Below are positions 17,619 through 26,549 of a stretch of 42,630 nucleotides of DNA, in pieces. Where the stretch lies: contig CALMJT010000042.1 in the NCBI GenBank assembly GCA_937864365.1, positions 1 to 42,630 on the forward strand. Direction: 5' to 3'. The position numbers were made by a program, and so were the translations under genes. This stretch comes from an uncultured Alteromonadales bacterium. Lineage in GTDB: Bacteria; Pseudomonadota; Gammaproteobacteria; Pseudomonadales; Cellvibrionaceae. Below the pieces are notes generated by a model that was not told where the DNA came from, searched no databases, and saw only the letters and a program-made list of their open reading frames with translations. The stretch's first letter is position 1. Each line of letters starts with the position of its first letter.

Positions 17619-18807
17619 GTTGAATACTCCCAGATTCGAGAATTTTTTGTACCGTAAAAATATCCTTGTCGCCGCGGCCGGAAATGTTCACGATTATTAT
17701 CGTCTCAGCGGTACATTTTTTCGCGACCTTTAGCGCATAAGCAAGTGCATGAGAAGATTCCAGTGCTGGAATAATACCTTCTTTTTCGGCCAATAGTTGA
17801 AAGGCTGCGATGGCTTCTTTGTCGGTAGCACTTACGTACTCTGCGCGTTTAATGTCGCGAAGATAGGCGTGTTCCGGGCCGATGGAGGGAAAATCCAAAC
17901 CGGCAGAAACCGAATAAGATTCAAGAATTTGTCCGTCGGAATTTTGCAAAACCGGCGCTTTCATGCCAAACATAATACCGGTAGAACCTTTCATAATGGC
18001 AGCACCGTGATGATTAGTATCTACGCCTAATCCAGCCGGTTCAACGCCAATTAATTGTACGGATTTATCCGCTAAAAAATCGGCAAATATACCAATTGCG
18101 TTTGAGCCTCCACCCACACAGGCAATAACTTGGTCTGGCAATCGTCCCGCCTGTTTGATAATTTGTTCGCGGGCCTCTTTACCAATAATTCGCTGAAATT
18201 CGCGCACAATGATGGGGTAGGGATGCGGCCCGGCCGCGGTGCCTAATAAATAGTGTGAATCTTCGTAGGAACCTATCCAATCTCTAAAGGCACTGTTGCA
18301 GGCGTCTTTTAAGGTGGCTGATCCGCTGGTTACGGGAATTATTTCTGCACCCATTAATTTCATGCGAAAAACATTGGGGCTTTGTCGTTCTATGTCTTTT
18401 GCGCCCATATGAACGCGGCACTTTAAATTTAATAATGCGCAGGCGAGTGCCGTGGCGACACCGTGTTGACCAGCACCGGTTTCAGCAATAATAGATGTTT
18501 TACCCATGCGTTTGGCGAGTAGGGCCTGCGCCAATACTTGATTGGTTTTGTGAGCGCCGCCATGCAACAGATCTTCGCGCTTTAGATAAATTTTTGCGGG
18601 TGTATTTTCCGCTAGGTTTTTACACAAGGTTAATGGCGTTGGTCGACCGGCATATTCACTTAATAGGGTGCTAAGTTCTTGATTAAATGCCGGGTCTTCT
18701 ACGGCTTCTATAAAGGCCTGTTCTAAATCAAGCAGTACCGGCATTAAAATTTGCGGTACAAACATACCGCCGTAGTCGCCAAAATAAGGGTTTATCAGAG
18801 GTAACAT
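17611..18807 (-). CDS. trpB: Tryptophan synthase beta subunit
   Basis: TrpB joins indole and serine to make tryptophan, using PLP. The PLP lysine is in [13 protein letters not shown], the phosphate-binding loop is [10 protein letters not shown], and [10 protein letters not shown] is the indole-channel region. At 398 residues it is full length and resembles the E. coli protein very closely from the N-terminus ([20 protein letters not shown]). Its start overlaps the trpC stop by one base (TAATG). Confidence 0.98.
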   Translation of the reverse strand: MLPLINPYFGDYGGMFVPQILMPVLLDLEQAFIEAVEDPAFNQELSTLLSEYAGRPTPLTLCKNLAENTPAKIYLKREDLLHGGAHKTNQVLAQALLAKRMGKTSIIAETGAGQHGVATALACALLNLKCRVHMGAKDIERQSPNVFRMKLMGAEIIPVTSGSATLKDACNSAFRDWIGSYEDSHYLLGTAAGPHPYPIIVREFQRIIGKEAREQIIKQAGRLPDQVIACVGGGSNAIGIFADFLADKSVQLIGVEPAGLGVDTNHHGAAIMKGSTGIMFGMKAPVLQNSDGQILESYSVSAGLDFPSIGPEHAYLRDIKRAEYVSATDKEAIAAFQLLAEKEGIIPALESSHALAYALKVAKKCTAETIIIVNISGRGDKDIFTVQKILESGSIQHA

Positions 18808-19607
18808 TAACGCAAAGCCCCGTGTTGAGAAATTGGATAGGTTCCATACAATAAATTATCGCAGGCGTTCTCTAAGTCTGGCTGCATCATCAAATGACTG
18901 CCAATAAGAAAGCCATTAGCGTGGGCGCTTAGCTTGCAAATATCTTGATAATCCGTAATGCCTGATTCAGAAATTATGGCGCTGCGATGATCTATATTTT
19001 GGGAAAGTTCGACGGTTTTATTGATGTCAGTTTGCAGTGTTCTTAAATCACGATTGTTTATGCCGACAATTTTGGGTTTCAGTATTTTTGCACGTTCTAA
19101 TTCGTCGAAATTACTGATTTCTGTAATGATTTCCAAACCCAGTTGATCGGCTAAGGCATGCAAACGCCGATACTGATCATCCGATAAAATTGAAAGCATC
19201 AGCAGAATCGCATCCGCGCCTAGAAGCGCTGCCAGTTTTATTTGATATTCATCGATGATGAAATCTTTGCACAAAATAGGTAAGCGTGTTAACGATCTTG
19301 CCGCGGCTAAATTGTGAAAGCTGCCGTGGAAATATTCTTCGTCGGTTAATACAGAGATTACACTGGCGTGTTTGTTGTATATGTTAATGATATCCGGTAG
19401 ATGAAAGTGTTGGCGAATTATACCTTTTGAAGGGCTTGCCTTTTTACACTCCAAAATAAAAGTAGGGTTGGGTTTTTTGAGGGCGTCAAAAATTTTAAAA
19501 GACAGTCTTTTAGGTTTTGGATCTATAAATCCATAACTCGATTTTAGCTGTTTTACGTGTTCTCGTTTTGAAAATACAATTTTTAATAACGTGTTTTTAC
19601 CGTTCAT
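18807..19607 (-). CDS. trpC: Indole-3-glycerol phosphate synthase (TrpC without TrpF)
   Basis: TrpC closes the ring of CdRP to indole-glycerol phosphate. [29 protein letters not shown] and [16 protein letters not shown] are conserved active-site parts and match the enteric subtype closely. In enterics this domain continues into TrpF (PRA isomerase) in one chain. Here the protein ends at 266 residues, just where the TrpF domain would begin. No separate trpF is present in the window, so PRA isomerase must come from elsewhere. GGAA lies before the ATG. A 101-base gap separates it from trpD. Confidence 0.95.
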   Translation of the reverse strand: MNGKNTLLKIVFSKREHVKQLKSSYGFIDPKPKRLSFKIFDALKKPNPTFILECKKASPSKGIIRQHFHLPDIINIYNKHASVISVLTDEEYFHGSFHNLAAARSLTRLPILCKDFIIDEYQIKLAALLGADAILLMLSILSDDQYRRLHALADQLGLEIITEISNFDELERAKILKPKIVGINNRDLRTLQTDINKTVELSQNIDHRSAIISESGITDYQDICKLSAHANGFLIGSHLMMQPDLENACDNLLYGTYPISQHGALR

Positions 19608-19708
19608 AATTTTTCCAAAAACTAAAAGTTAATGATTTTACCGCGTTCAAAACTAATCAGTAACTAAGCCTCAGTTGCTAGAGATTCTTGTTGTAAAAAC
19701 GAATAAAT

Positions 19709-20782
19709 CTAATTGTAGGCTCCAACGAGTTGTCTTAAGAATAGCTCCGGCTCACCATTGTTAATGACGTCGAGCGCCGCACGTGTAGCTTGAGGCAGCG
19801 TTTTAAAAACTTTGGCGGCTACTAATAATAACCCGGCGTTAGCGGCAACTATTTGTTTAAATGTTAGATCTGCACTTCCGTTTAAAACTGCTTTTTCGGT
19901 GAGCACTATATTTTTGGGTTTGTTACAAATAATGGCGCTCCAAGGTTTTACCGATAAATTGACCGAGCTTGGTGTTAGATTGTGCTGCACCACTTTTTTT
20001 TGATTAATTTCGGTTATTTTGGTCGCGGCATGCAGTGAAAAACCCGAAACACCGGGACTATAGACAATGAACGCTCGCTCTATAGAAAAGGTGGCAAAGC
20101 ATTCGGCAATAGGTTTAATTAAATTAGGATTGTCTATACAAATAAAATATACGTTTGCCCGTAGCGGATTATCCAGTATTGAGAAAATTCCTTCGATATA
20201 GTTTTGATGTTTGCTTGCGTGATTGACAATTTTTTGTTTGTAGACCTTTTTATGCCCCTTAGTTAAGACCGATTTCTCGCGTCTATTGTGCCGTTCGTGT
20301 AGAAAGTTTGAATGTATGTACCCAAACTTGAATTGGTTTAGACTACTAAGAGCATAATTAAATACAGAATTTTCAGTTAAGCGGTTTTCTAAAAAGCCCT
20401 TGTGCAATTGCTGGCCAATGTAACTGTGTTGATTTACTGTATAATCGCGAATAAAAATATAGGCGCCTAAATAGGCGGCCACCAAACTTGCCGTTAACGT
20501 AATGTTAATGGTTTTATTGTTATGTTCGAAAACAGTAACTTCTACAATGGGATGTTTAACATCTTGAAAGCTAGCATTGTAGTTTTGTTGAGACAGCCAC
20601 TGTTTTATGTTTGCAGCAAATTCTGGTTCTGTTTGTCCAGTAATTTTATTGGCGACGAGCATAATTGCTAATTCGTGAGGATCAATCTCGCCATTAAAAA
20701 CACCGTGTAGTATCTCGTGGGATTCACTGGCACTTATATTTAAATGGTCTTCAAACAGCAACTTGAGCCATTGAGGATTCAT
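19709..20782 (-). CDS. TrpD-like protein lacking catalytic motifs
   Basis: Position and both ends identify a relative of anthranilate phosphoribosyltransferase. The N-terminal helical part ESHEILHGVFNGEIDPHELA and the C-terminal GFSLHAATKITEI align with TrpD. The middle has lost the enzyme's signatures. GTGGD, which binds PRPP, is replaced around residue 83 by VTVFEHNNKT. KHGNRSVSS is replaced by IRDYTVNQHS. The anthranilate-site region around residues 160-205 is basic and unrelated-looking. The frame is nevertheless intact for 357 codons, normal for the family. The start overlaps trpG by 32 bases with GGAG upstream. It may be a pseudoenzyme, for example a structural partner, or a decaying gene still open. 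Catalysis seems very unlikely. Confidence 0.8.
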   Translation of the reverse strand: MNPQWLKLLFEDHLNISASESHEILHGVFNGEIDPHELAIMLVANKITGQTEPEFAANIKQWLSQQNYNASFQDVKHPIVEVTVFEHNNKTINITLTASLVAAYLGAYIFIRDYTVNQHSYIGQQLHKGFLENRLTENSVFNYALSSLNQFKFGYIHSNFLHERHNRREKSVLTKGHKKVYKQKIVNHASKHQNYIEGIFSILDNPLRANVYFICIDNPNLIKPIAECFATFSIERAFIVYSPGVSGFSLHAATKITEINQKKVVQHNLTPSSVNLSVKPWSAIICNKPKNIVLTEKAVLNGSADLTFKQIVAANAGLLLVAAKVFKTLPQATRAALDVINNGEPELFLRQLVGAYN

Positions 20783-21368
20783 GTTGCTCCAAAGTTAAAT
20801 AATTAACGGTATTTTCAAGCAGTTTTTGCCCGTAGATAGTTAAGATCGATTCTGGGTGAAATTGAAATCCAACCACTTTCTTGGATTCGTTCGCAATGGC
20901 CATCACTAATGAATCTTGAGAAACCGCGATAATATCTAAATCGGGGGGAATCGCCGTGGCAACTAAGCTATGATATCTGGCCACCTTTATGGTGGACGAT
21001 AAGCCTGAGAATATAGGATGAAAGCTGTGATAGATATCGCAGGCCTTGCCATGTACCACCATGGGTGCACGTTCAACTAAACCGCCAAAATGTTGCACCA
21101 ATGCTTGATGACCTAAACAAATACCAATAATTGGTACCTTGCCAACCACCAAATTAATTAGCTCCGACATACAGCCGGCGGTTGTCGGGTTACCTGGGCC
21201 GGGGCTTAGCATCAGTAGGCGTTTTTCAGGTTCATCCAATAAATGTTCGGCTATTTTCGTTGCTGGCACATTATTACGAAATACAGTGACGTCGTGATTC
21301 ATCAATTGTAATTGTGCGACCAGGTTGTAGGTAAATGAATCGAAATTATCCAATAAAATAATTTTCAT
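20751..21368 (-). CDS. trpG: Anthranilate synthase glutaminase component
   Basis: TrpG releases ammonia from glutamine for TrpE. The type-1 amidotransferase triad is present: Cys in GICLGHQALVQHFGG, and His and Glu in FQFHPESILT. LLMLSPGPGNPTTAGC forms the oxyanion region. At 205 residues it is a stand-alone glutaminase, whereas E. coli has it fused to TrpD. The stop codon lies 32 bases inside trpD, and its start overlaps the trpE stop by 4 bases. PabA is the alternative, but the operon context argues for TrpG. Confidence 0.95.
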   Translation of the reverse strand: MKIILLDNFDSFTYNLVAQLQLMNHDVTVFRNNVPATKIAEHLLDEPEKRLLMLSPGPGNPTTAGCMSELINLVVGKVPIIGICLGHQALVQHFGGLVERAPMVVHGKACDIYHSFHPIFSGLSSTIKVARYHSLVATAIPPDLDIIAVSQDSLVMAIANESKKVVGFQFHPESILTIYGQKLLENTVNYLTLEQHESSMAQVAV

Positions 21369-22936
21369 ACACCGCCTCCAGTTTTTATGGCATTGATAAC
21401 AGCTTGCGCTTTGTGTCGCGTTTCATCCGTTTCAGACTGTGGGTCGGAGTCAAACACAACGCCCGCGCCTGCTTGAATACAGGCAATGTTGTTTTTAACA
21501 AAGGCGCTGCGAATTACGATGCAAGTATCCATGTTACCGTTGCTATCAAAATAACCAACAGCACCGCCGTAGCTGCCACGACGTTTATTTTCTACAATGC
21601 GAATAAGTTCTGCGGCGCGTATTTTTGGCGCGCCTACTAAGGTGCCCATATTCATGCAGGCTTGGTAAGCGTGAAGTGTATCGAGATCTAAATTTAAAGT
21701 GCCGGTGACTCGGCTTACCAGATGCATCACATGAGAATAGCGATCGACCTTGAGTAATTCAGGTACACAGCGTGTGCCAGGTTCGCTAATTCTGGCTACG
21801 TCGTTGCGGGCCAAATCCACCAGCATCATGTGTTCGGCGAGTTCTTTATTATCTTGTCTAAGTTCTAATTCAATGCGGCTGTCTAAATCAGAATTTAATT
21901 CGCCACTTTGGGTTTTACCGCGGGGTCGTGTTCCTGCAATTGGGTAAACCTCTATAACTCGGTTTGATGCTTGGTATTTTAAAGCGCTTTCCGGAGAGGC
22001 GCCGAACAAGACAAAATCACTGGTTTTGAGATAAAACATGTAGGGGCTGGGATTGGTGATTTTTAACATGTAGTAAGCATTAAACGTGTTATAACAAGGT
22101 ACATAAAATGCTCTTGATGGAACCACCTGAAATACATCGCCAGCAATAATATTGTCTTTTAAGCGCTTAACCGTGTCGCTAAAGTCTGGGTCTGAAACAT
22201 TGCTCTCTTCTACGCAATCGATAGATTTAATGCTTCGGTTATAGTGAATGTCTTGCTGACAAATCTCTTGGATATAAAGATTGCGATTATCAACAGTGGC
22301 ATTATTTTCGATGTGTCCATTGTTTGGAAAAATATGCGATATTATTTTAGTGGTTTTATGCTGGTGATCGATAATAATTTGAGTTTCACTGACATAAAAA
22401 ATGTAATCCGGGCAATCATTAAAATCAGTGTCTACCTGCGGTAAACGCTCAATATTACCAATTAAATCGTAAGCAAATACACCTGCGACCATTATGGGTT
22501 CTTCGCCATCTTCGATAGTTATGGCGTTTAAAAACAATCGAAGTGGTTCAAAAACTGTTTTGTGCAGCAGGCGTTTTTCTTCATCTAAATTTGCGTCTGC
22601 GCGAGTAAACTCAAACCGTGCGGTTTTTTCAGTGGCTTCACTTAGGTAGTCAACCAAGTAATCACACAAAGATTTTAATAAATTGTTGCCGTTGTTTGAC
22701 AGGCTTACGACGCTGATAATTAGGTCGTTGCAAGTTATTTTTAGTGCCGCATCTATAATGAGTATGCTTTTAAGGCGATCTTTACTGGTGACATCTGCCG
22801 ATTCAAGCAGTACAGATTCTTGATTATCTTCTACAAGCGTTTGAAACACATCAAGTGGTTGTTCTTGATAATAACCGGTCCTTTCGATTGCTCGGGCCGT
22901 TAATTTTTTACTCGACAACCGGTTTATATCAAACAT
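21365..22936 (-). CDS. trpE: Anthranilate synthase component I, enteric type
   Basis: TrpE makes anthranilate from chorismate. The protein (523 residues) follows E. coli TrpE end to end. VLLESADVTSKDRLKS holds the LLES motif of tryptophan feedback binding, and NPSPYMFYLKTSDFVLFGAS, PIAGTRPRG and LVDLARNDVARI are catalytic parts. The start ATG has AAAGG 8 bases upstream. It is the first gene of trpEGDCBA. I found no tryptophan-rich leader peptide before it. A 16-base palindrome at 22973-22988 is a possible operator, but it does not match the TrpR consensus I know. Confidence 0.97.
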   Translation of the reverse strand: MFDINRLSSKKLTARAIERTGYYQEQPLDVFQTLVEDNQESVLLESADVTSKDRLKSILIIDAALKITCNDLIISVVSLSNNGNNLLKSLCDYLVDYLSEATEKTARFEFTRADANLDEEKRLLHKTVFEPLRLFLNAITIEDGEEPIMVAGVFAYDLIGNIERLPQVDTDFNDCPDYIFYVSETQIIIDHQHKTTKIISHIFPNNGHIENNATVDNRNLYIQEICQQDIHYNRSIKSIDCVEESNVSDPDFSDTVKRLKDNIIAGDVFQVVPSRAFYVPCYNTFNAYYMLKITNPSPYMFYLKTSDFVLFGASPESALKYQASNRVIEVYPIAGTRPRGKTQSGELNSDLDSRIELELRQDNKELAEHMMLVDLARNDVARISEPGTRCVPELLKVDRYSHVMHLVSRVTGTLNLDLDTLHAYQACMNMGTLVGAPKIRAAELIRIVENKRRGSYGGAVGYFDSNGNMDTCIVIRSAFVKNNIACIQAGAGVVFDSDPQSETDETRHKAQAVINAIKTGGGV

Positions 22937-22972
22937 GTCGAATACCTTTATTTGTCTGTATTAATTGATATG

Positions 22973-22988
22973 TGTTTATCGATAAACA
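22973..22988. promoter_or_regulatory. Candidate operator upstream of trpE
   Basis: TGTTTATCGATAAACA is a perfect 16-base palindrome, centred 44 bases before the trpE start. It differs from the TrpR operator core (CTAGTTAACTAG). It could bind a different regulator or be chance in AT-rich DNA. Confidence 0.35.
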
Positions 22989-23004
22989 TTTATTTTTGTA
23001 GTGG

Positions 23005-23166
23005 CTATAGAAACTTTTGGTTAACTCATCCGTGAATAATTCGGAAGTCAGAAATTAAAAGTGTAATTTCCAATCTCTATACAATTTCAACCACTTACAG
23101 TTCCTGAAACTAGCGATACATGCCATTGTCTCGGGAAGCTCTGGGTTAATCAGAGTTTTCTATAAA
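23005..23166 (+). repeat. Interspersed repeat, copy B (complete)
   Basis: This is the only complete, long copy inside the window. It starts CTATAGAAACTTTTGGTTAA and ends TTAATCAGAGTTTTCTATA, which are imperfect terminal inverted repeats. The internal part resembles the joined ends of the window (CAATTTCAACCACTTAC against CAATTTCAATCACTTAC). It is about 160 bases and has no coding frame, as expected for a non-autonomous miniature element. It lies in the trpE upstream region. Confidence 0.8.
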
Positions 23167-23249
23167 CTGTTATAAAAAGCTTTTATTAATGTTAATTTTT
23201 TAGCTTATCACTGCGTATCGTTATTAATTTGTACATCAAGTAATAATTT

Positions 23250-23310
23250 CTTCTAGGGCCTCTAATGGATCTTCTAGGGCCCCTAATAGATATAAAAGCC
23301 TCTAACTAAC
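23250..23310 (+). repeat. 21-base tandem repeat
   Basis: CTTCTAGGGCCTCTAATGGAT is followed directly by CTTCTAGGGCCCCTAATAGA(T), with a third, degenerate unit beginning ATAAAAGCCTCTAACTAAC. The unit is 21 bases with two mismatches between the first two copies. No function is apparent. Confidence 0.7.
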
Positions 23311-23606
23311 CGCTCTACCAGTTGGTGTAAACATTAGTAGCACGTTATTAATGGTTGGTCGTTCTTTACTCAAAAATCAAAGCAACTTGGATTTTGCGTC
23401 TTCTTTTTAGACTGAGGGTGCTTTTAGTGTGTGACATAAAAAATTTTTGTCACAGGTTGGTTTATGGCTGGGTCTAAATCAGTGTCCGGGCAGATACATA
23501 AATAGGTCGTGTGAGAAGTAACGGAGATAAATAGATGAGTTTTTGCACATTCGGTACTTTTCATCGACTACAGAATAAAAATTATTGCTCAATATGGGAG
23601 TAGACC

Positions 23607-25436
23607 ATGCTTCATAGCCTCTTCAAATATAATCATAACAACCATCAAAAAAATAAATCTAATAAAAACTTAATTGCAGTAGGGATTTTAGCGACACCGT
23701 TAATGTCGCTAAGTAGTGTTGCAGCACCATCGATAGAATCTCTTGCTTTTGAAGATATACGCGAGCGTTTCGCACCTAATTTTGAGATGTCTGGATCATC
23801 ATTTATGCCGGGCATGGGATTTATCGATTTTGATAACGACACTTGGGTTGATATTTATGTATCTAACGGTTTTGGCAAACCCAATGCGTTATATAAAAAT
23901 TTGGGCAATGGCCGTTACGTTGATGTAGCGGCAGCAGCGGGTGTTGATAGCCTTGGTTTTACTACCGGTGTTGCCGTTGGTGATGTGAACAACGACGGCT
24001 TTGACGATCTTTACGTTGCATCTATGTCGGTGCTAGGCGACGGTGTAGCGCAAGCTAACGGCCCAGATGCGCTTTATATCAACAATGGAGATGGTACCTT
24101 TCGCGATGTTTATGCTCAGTCGGGTATTGCGGAATCCGATACCAGTACGTCTGTAGGTTTTATCGATATTGATAACGACGGATTTCTCGATATTGTAGTT
24201 GGCCGATTTATCGATTTTGACGTGTTCGACCGCCAAGCTAATCGCACCAATCCAACCGTGCGCAGTCATCTTTATCGCAATAATGGCGACTTAACCTTTA
24301 CCGACGTAACCGAGCAGGCCGGTATTGGTGAAGACTTTTTGACGTGGTCGATCGCAAATTTCGATTTCGATAACGACGGCGATACCGACATTATTTTGGG
24401 TCACGAACAAGGGCCTATTTCAATATTCAGTAATGATGGTTTGGGCCATTTTACGCAAATTGAAAATACCGGTGACCTACATAATTACGGTGCTTGGATG
24501 GGACTTTCCGTTGGTGATTACAACAACGACGGCCTTCAAGATCTTTATGCGTCAAACATCAGTGATTTGTGGGTAACACGTGATCCTAGTCGGCCAGAAA
24601 TATTTGTGCCACCGCCAGAAACCTGGGACATTCCTTGGCCAACCTTATTTAGAAATAACGGTGACGGTACCTTTACCGATGTTGGCGAAGAGGCCGGAGT
24701 GAAAATTCCTACAGAATTCTCTTGGGGTACTTTTTTTACCGATGTTAACAACGATGGCTGGCAAGATATTTATTTAGCGCAAAACCTTGCTCCGGTTGGA
24801 GTTATTGGTGATGGCCCTAATGGCGCAGGCCCCGGACGGTTGTTCCTTAACCAAGGTGACGGAACCTTTATTGATGTTTCTGAGGCGTCGGGTGCTGCCA
24901 ATGTTGATGCCAATGGCGCATGGTTAGATGCACGTGGTACTGCAAAAGCCGATGTGAACAAAGACGGAAAAATGGATTTTTATGTGGTGAATACGCCGCA
25001 ATATCCGGTCGGTAATTTAACGGATGCTATTCCCGGAACTGGTATTGGCCATTTATTTGTAAACACTAGCACATCAAGCAACAATTGGTTGCAGCTGCGG
25101 TTAATTGGTCAAAATGGCAATAACCTAAATGCTGTTGGCGCAAAAGTAGAACTTGTTACTCTCAATAAAAAATCAACCTTGCCTACGCAATATCAACAAA
25201 TTGTTGGTGGAACCAGTGTGTATTCGGCCAATGAGCGCTTATTACATTTTGGTTTGGCAGATACCAAGCGAGCAGCGTTAAAAATTACTTGGCCGAACGG
25301 TAAAACACAGTTGGTAAAACGTGTGAAAGCGAATCAAAGAATTACCGTAGTTGAAGGTTGTGACAAGCCTATATCGGAAGCCAAATTAGAAAAATTTAGT
25401 AATTATCAACAAGCCATAAGCCTGCTTTGTCGATAA
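23607..25436 (+). CDS. Exported FG-GAP/VCBS repeat protein with ASPIC/UnbV domain
   Basis: This 609-residue protein has an N-terminal export signal (NLIAVGILATPLMSLSSVAA). A beta-propeller-like repeat region follows, with at least seven calcium-loop motifs such as DFDNDTWVDIYV, DVNNDGFDDLYV, DIDNDGFLDIVV, DYNNDGLQDLYA and DVNNDGWQDIYL. The last 120 residues (NNWLQLRLIGQNGNNLNAVG, then RLLHFGLADTKRAALKITWP) are an ASPIC/UnbV domain, found in CRTAC1-like proteins. GGGAG six bases before ATG supports the start. Calcium binding and an extracellular or surface adhesion role are family inference; the ligand is unknown. Confidence 0.93.
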   Translation: MLHSLFKYNHNNHQKNKSNKNLIAVGILATPLMSLSSVAAPSIESLAFEDIRERFAPNFEMSGSSFMPGMGFIDFDNDTWVDIYVSNGFGKPNALYKNLGNGRYVDVAAAAGVDSLGFTTGVAVGDVNNDGFDDLYVASMSVLGDGVAQANGPDALYINNGDGTFRDVYAQSGIAESDTSTSVGFIDIDNDGFLDIVVGRFIDFDVFDRQANRTNPTVRSHLYRNNGDLTFTDVTEQAGIGEDFLTWSIANFDFDNDGDTDIILGHEQGPISIFSNDGLGHFTQIENTGDLHNYGAWMGLSVGDYNNDGLQDLYASNISDLWVTRDPSRPEIFVPPPETWDIPWPTLFRNNGDGTFTDVGEEAGVKIPTEFSWGTFFTDVNNDGWQDIYLAQNLAPVGVIGDGPNGAGPGRLFLNQGDGTFIDVSEASGAANVDANGAWLDARGTAKADVNKDGKMDFYVVNTPQYPVGNLTDAIPGTGIGHLFVNTSTSSNNWLQLRLIGQNGNNLNAVGAKVELVTLNKKSTLPTQYQQIVGGTSVYSANERLLHFGLADTKRAALKITWPNGKTQLVKRVKANQRITVVEGCDKPISEAKLEKFSNYQQAISLLCR

Positions 25437-25544
25437 AAGTATTGGTTACAGAAATTTAAGATCTTTTTAATTGTTGTAAATAAATTTATATAAATACGTG
25501 CATTTATGTACGTATTTATGATGTTAACTGCTGAGGAGTAAATT

Positions 25545-26153
25545 ATGTACAAACTTTATCATTTTCCATATTCACAACACGGTCGTCGCGTAGTTTCTTT
25601 GCTAGAAGAAGCGGGCATTCCTTATGAAATTAGAAGTGTGGCAATGATGGAAGGCGAACATATGTCACCGGAATTTCTAAAAATTAACCCCAATCACCAA
25701 ATTCCCATTTTAGAAGACGGCGATTTTAGACTGACTGAATCAAATGCTATTTTGCGTTTTATTTGCAACGAGCATAATCTTACCCAATGGTACCCAACCG
25801 ACGCTAAACTTCGAGCAAAAGTAGACCAATGGTTAGACTGGAACCAAACTCGATTGGCGCCAACCGTTACCGATATCGTATTAAACAAAGTGTTTTTTGC
25901 ACCCAATGGCGATCAACAAGCCATTGAACGCGGCGAAAAAAATCTTCCAGAACTGCTCGATATTCTAGAAGGCGCTTTGTCTAACTCCGATTACTTGGTC
26001 GGTAATCGTCCAACCATCGCAGATCTATCTGTTGCCTCAAACCTTTTCCATCTGGGTTTTGCAGAAGTAAAACCAACTGGAAAAACAGAAGAATGGTACC
26101 GTCGTATTTTTGATATTCAAGGCTTTCAAAAATCACTACCACCTAAAATGTAA
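25545..26153 (+). CDS. Glutathione S-transferase family protein
   Basis: The 202-residue protein has the two-domain GST layout. The N-terminal thioredoxin-like domain begins YKLYHFPYSQHGRRVVSLLE, with a Ser at the place of catalytic Ser/Tyr. It has the cis-proline in NPNHQIPILEDG and the glutathione-binding ESNAILRFI. The all-helical C-terminal domain has the N-capping motif in PTIADLSVAS. GAGGAG before ATG gives a strong start. The substrate is unknown; detoxification or a reductive role is typical. It is followed directly by its own terminator. Confidence 0.92.
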   Translation: MYKLYHFPYSQHGRRVVSLLEEAGIPYEIRSVAMMEGEHMSPEFLKINPNHQIPILEDGDFRLTESNAILRFICNEHNLTQWYPTDAKLRAKVDQWLDWNQTRLAPTVTDIVLNKVFFAPNGDQQAIERGEKNLPELLDILEGALSNSDYLVGNRPTIADLSVASNLFHLGFAEVKPTGKTEEWYRRIFDIQGFQKSLPPKM

Positions 26154-26154
26154 C

Positions 26155-26180
26155 AAAACCGGCGCAAGCCGGTTTTATCT
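26155..26180 (+). terminator. Terminator after the GST gene
   Basis: AAAACCGGC, loop GCAA and GCCGGTTTT make a perfect 9-base stem with a stable tetraloop, then ATCTTTT. It begins 1 base after the GST stop and could also end transcription from the opposite side. Confidence 0.9.
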
Positions 26181-26215
26181 TTTCGTCGATACGTCCTACC
26201 TTTTTAAAGGTATAT

Positions 26216-26437
26216 CTACAGTAAATCTTCATATTCTGGAAAATTACTGCCTTCACCACCTTGTGATCGATACGCCTCTTTCAAATCTTCAGCAGCGTGG
26301 TCATAGCTATGAAGCAATTCTTGAATCTCAGCCTTGTCACGCACAGTCTCAGACTCAAGTAATCTTTCAAAATATTCAACCTGCTTTTGAACGGCTTGAA
26401 TACTTACCATTAATGTCGATAGGTTTAAATTACTCAT
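26216..26437 (-). CDS. Small helical hypothetical protein
   Basis: This 73-residue protein is almost wholly helical and charged: VSIQAVQKQVEYFERLLES near the N-terminus, then IQELLHSYDHAAEDLKEAYR. It has no membrane segment or Cys cluster. Its ATG overlaps the end of a 27-codon frame upstream (AATGAGTAA), which suggests coupling. It forms an apparent minus-strand unit with the 71-residue gene at 26550. I do not recognise a function. Confidence 0.65.
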   Translation of the reverse strand: MSNLNLSTLMVSIQAVQKQVEYFERLLESETVRDKAEIQELLHSYDHAAEDLKEAYRSQGGEGSNFPEYEDLL

Positions 26438-26513
26438 TAGCTTGTTTCCGTTTTTGACTGTCTGCGTTTCTGGCTAATTGATCTAAAAGTTGAATAAATC
26501 GGCTTTTAGGCAT
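26430..26513 (-). CDS. Possible 27-residue ORF between two small genes
   Basis: ATG 26513 to TAA 26430 reads MPKSRFIQLLDQLARNADSQ and a short basic tail. The stop overlaps the start of the 73-codon gene. No good ribosome site precedes the ATG. In the same frame the reading continues upstream without interruption (TQFSISPIFD) to the stop of the 71-codon gene, so this could be the tail of a longer product or a real small coupled gene. Confidence 0.3.
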   Translation of the reverse strand: MPKSRFIQLLDQLARNADSQKRKQANE

Positions 26514-26549
26514 ATCAAAAATTGGACTAATTGAAAACTGGGTTTTTCC

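Larger units (their letters stand above)
22937..23606. other. Divergent region between trpE and the VCBS gene
   Basis: These 670 bases contain no gene. From left to right they hold a palindrome next to trpE, interspersed repeat copy B, a short tandem repeat at 23250-23310 and then unique AT-rich sequence leading to the plus-strand VCBS gene. Confidence 0.6.

Noticed and set aside
22937-23004. Trp leader peptide for attenuation before trpE
   Set aside because: The only short ATG frame (MFIDKHISINTDK) has no tryptophan and no terminator/antiterminator pair follows.
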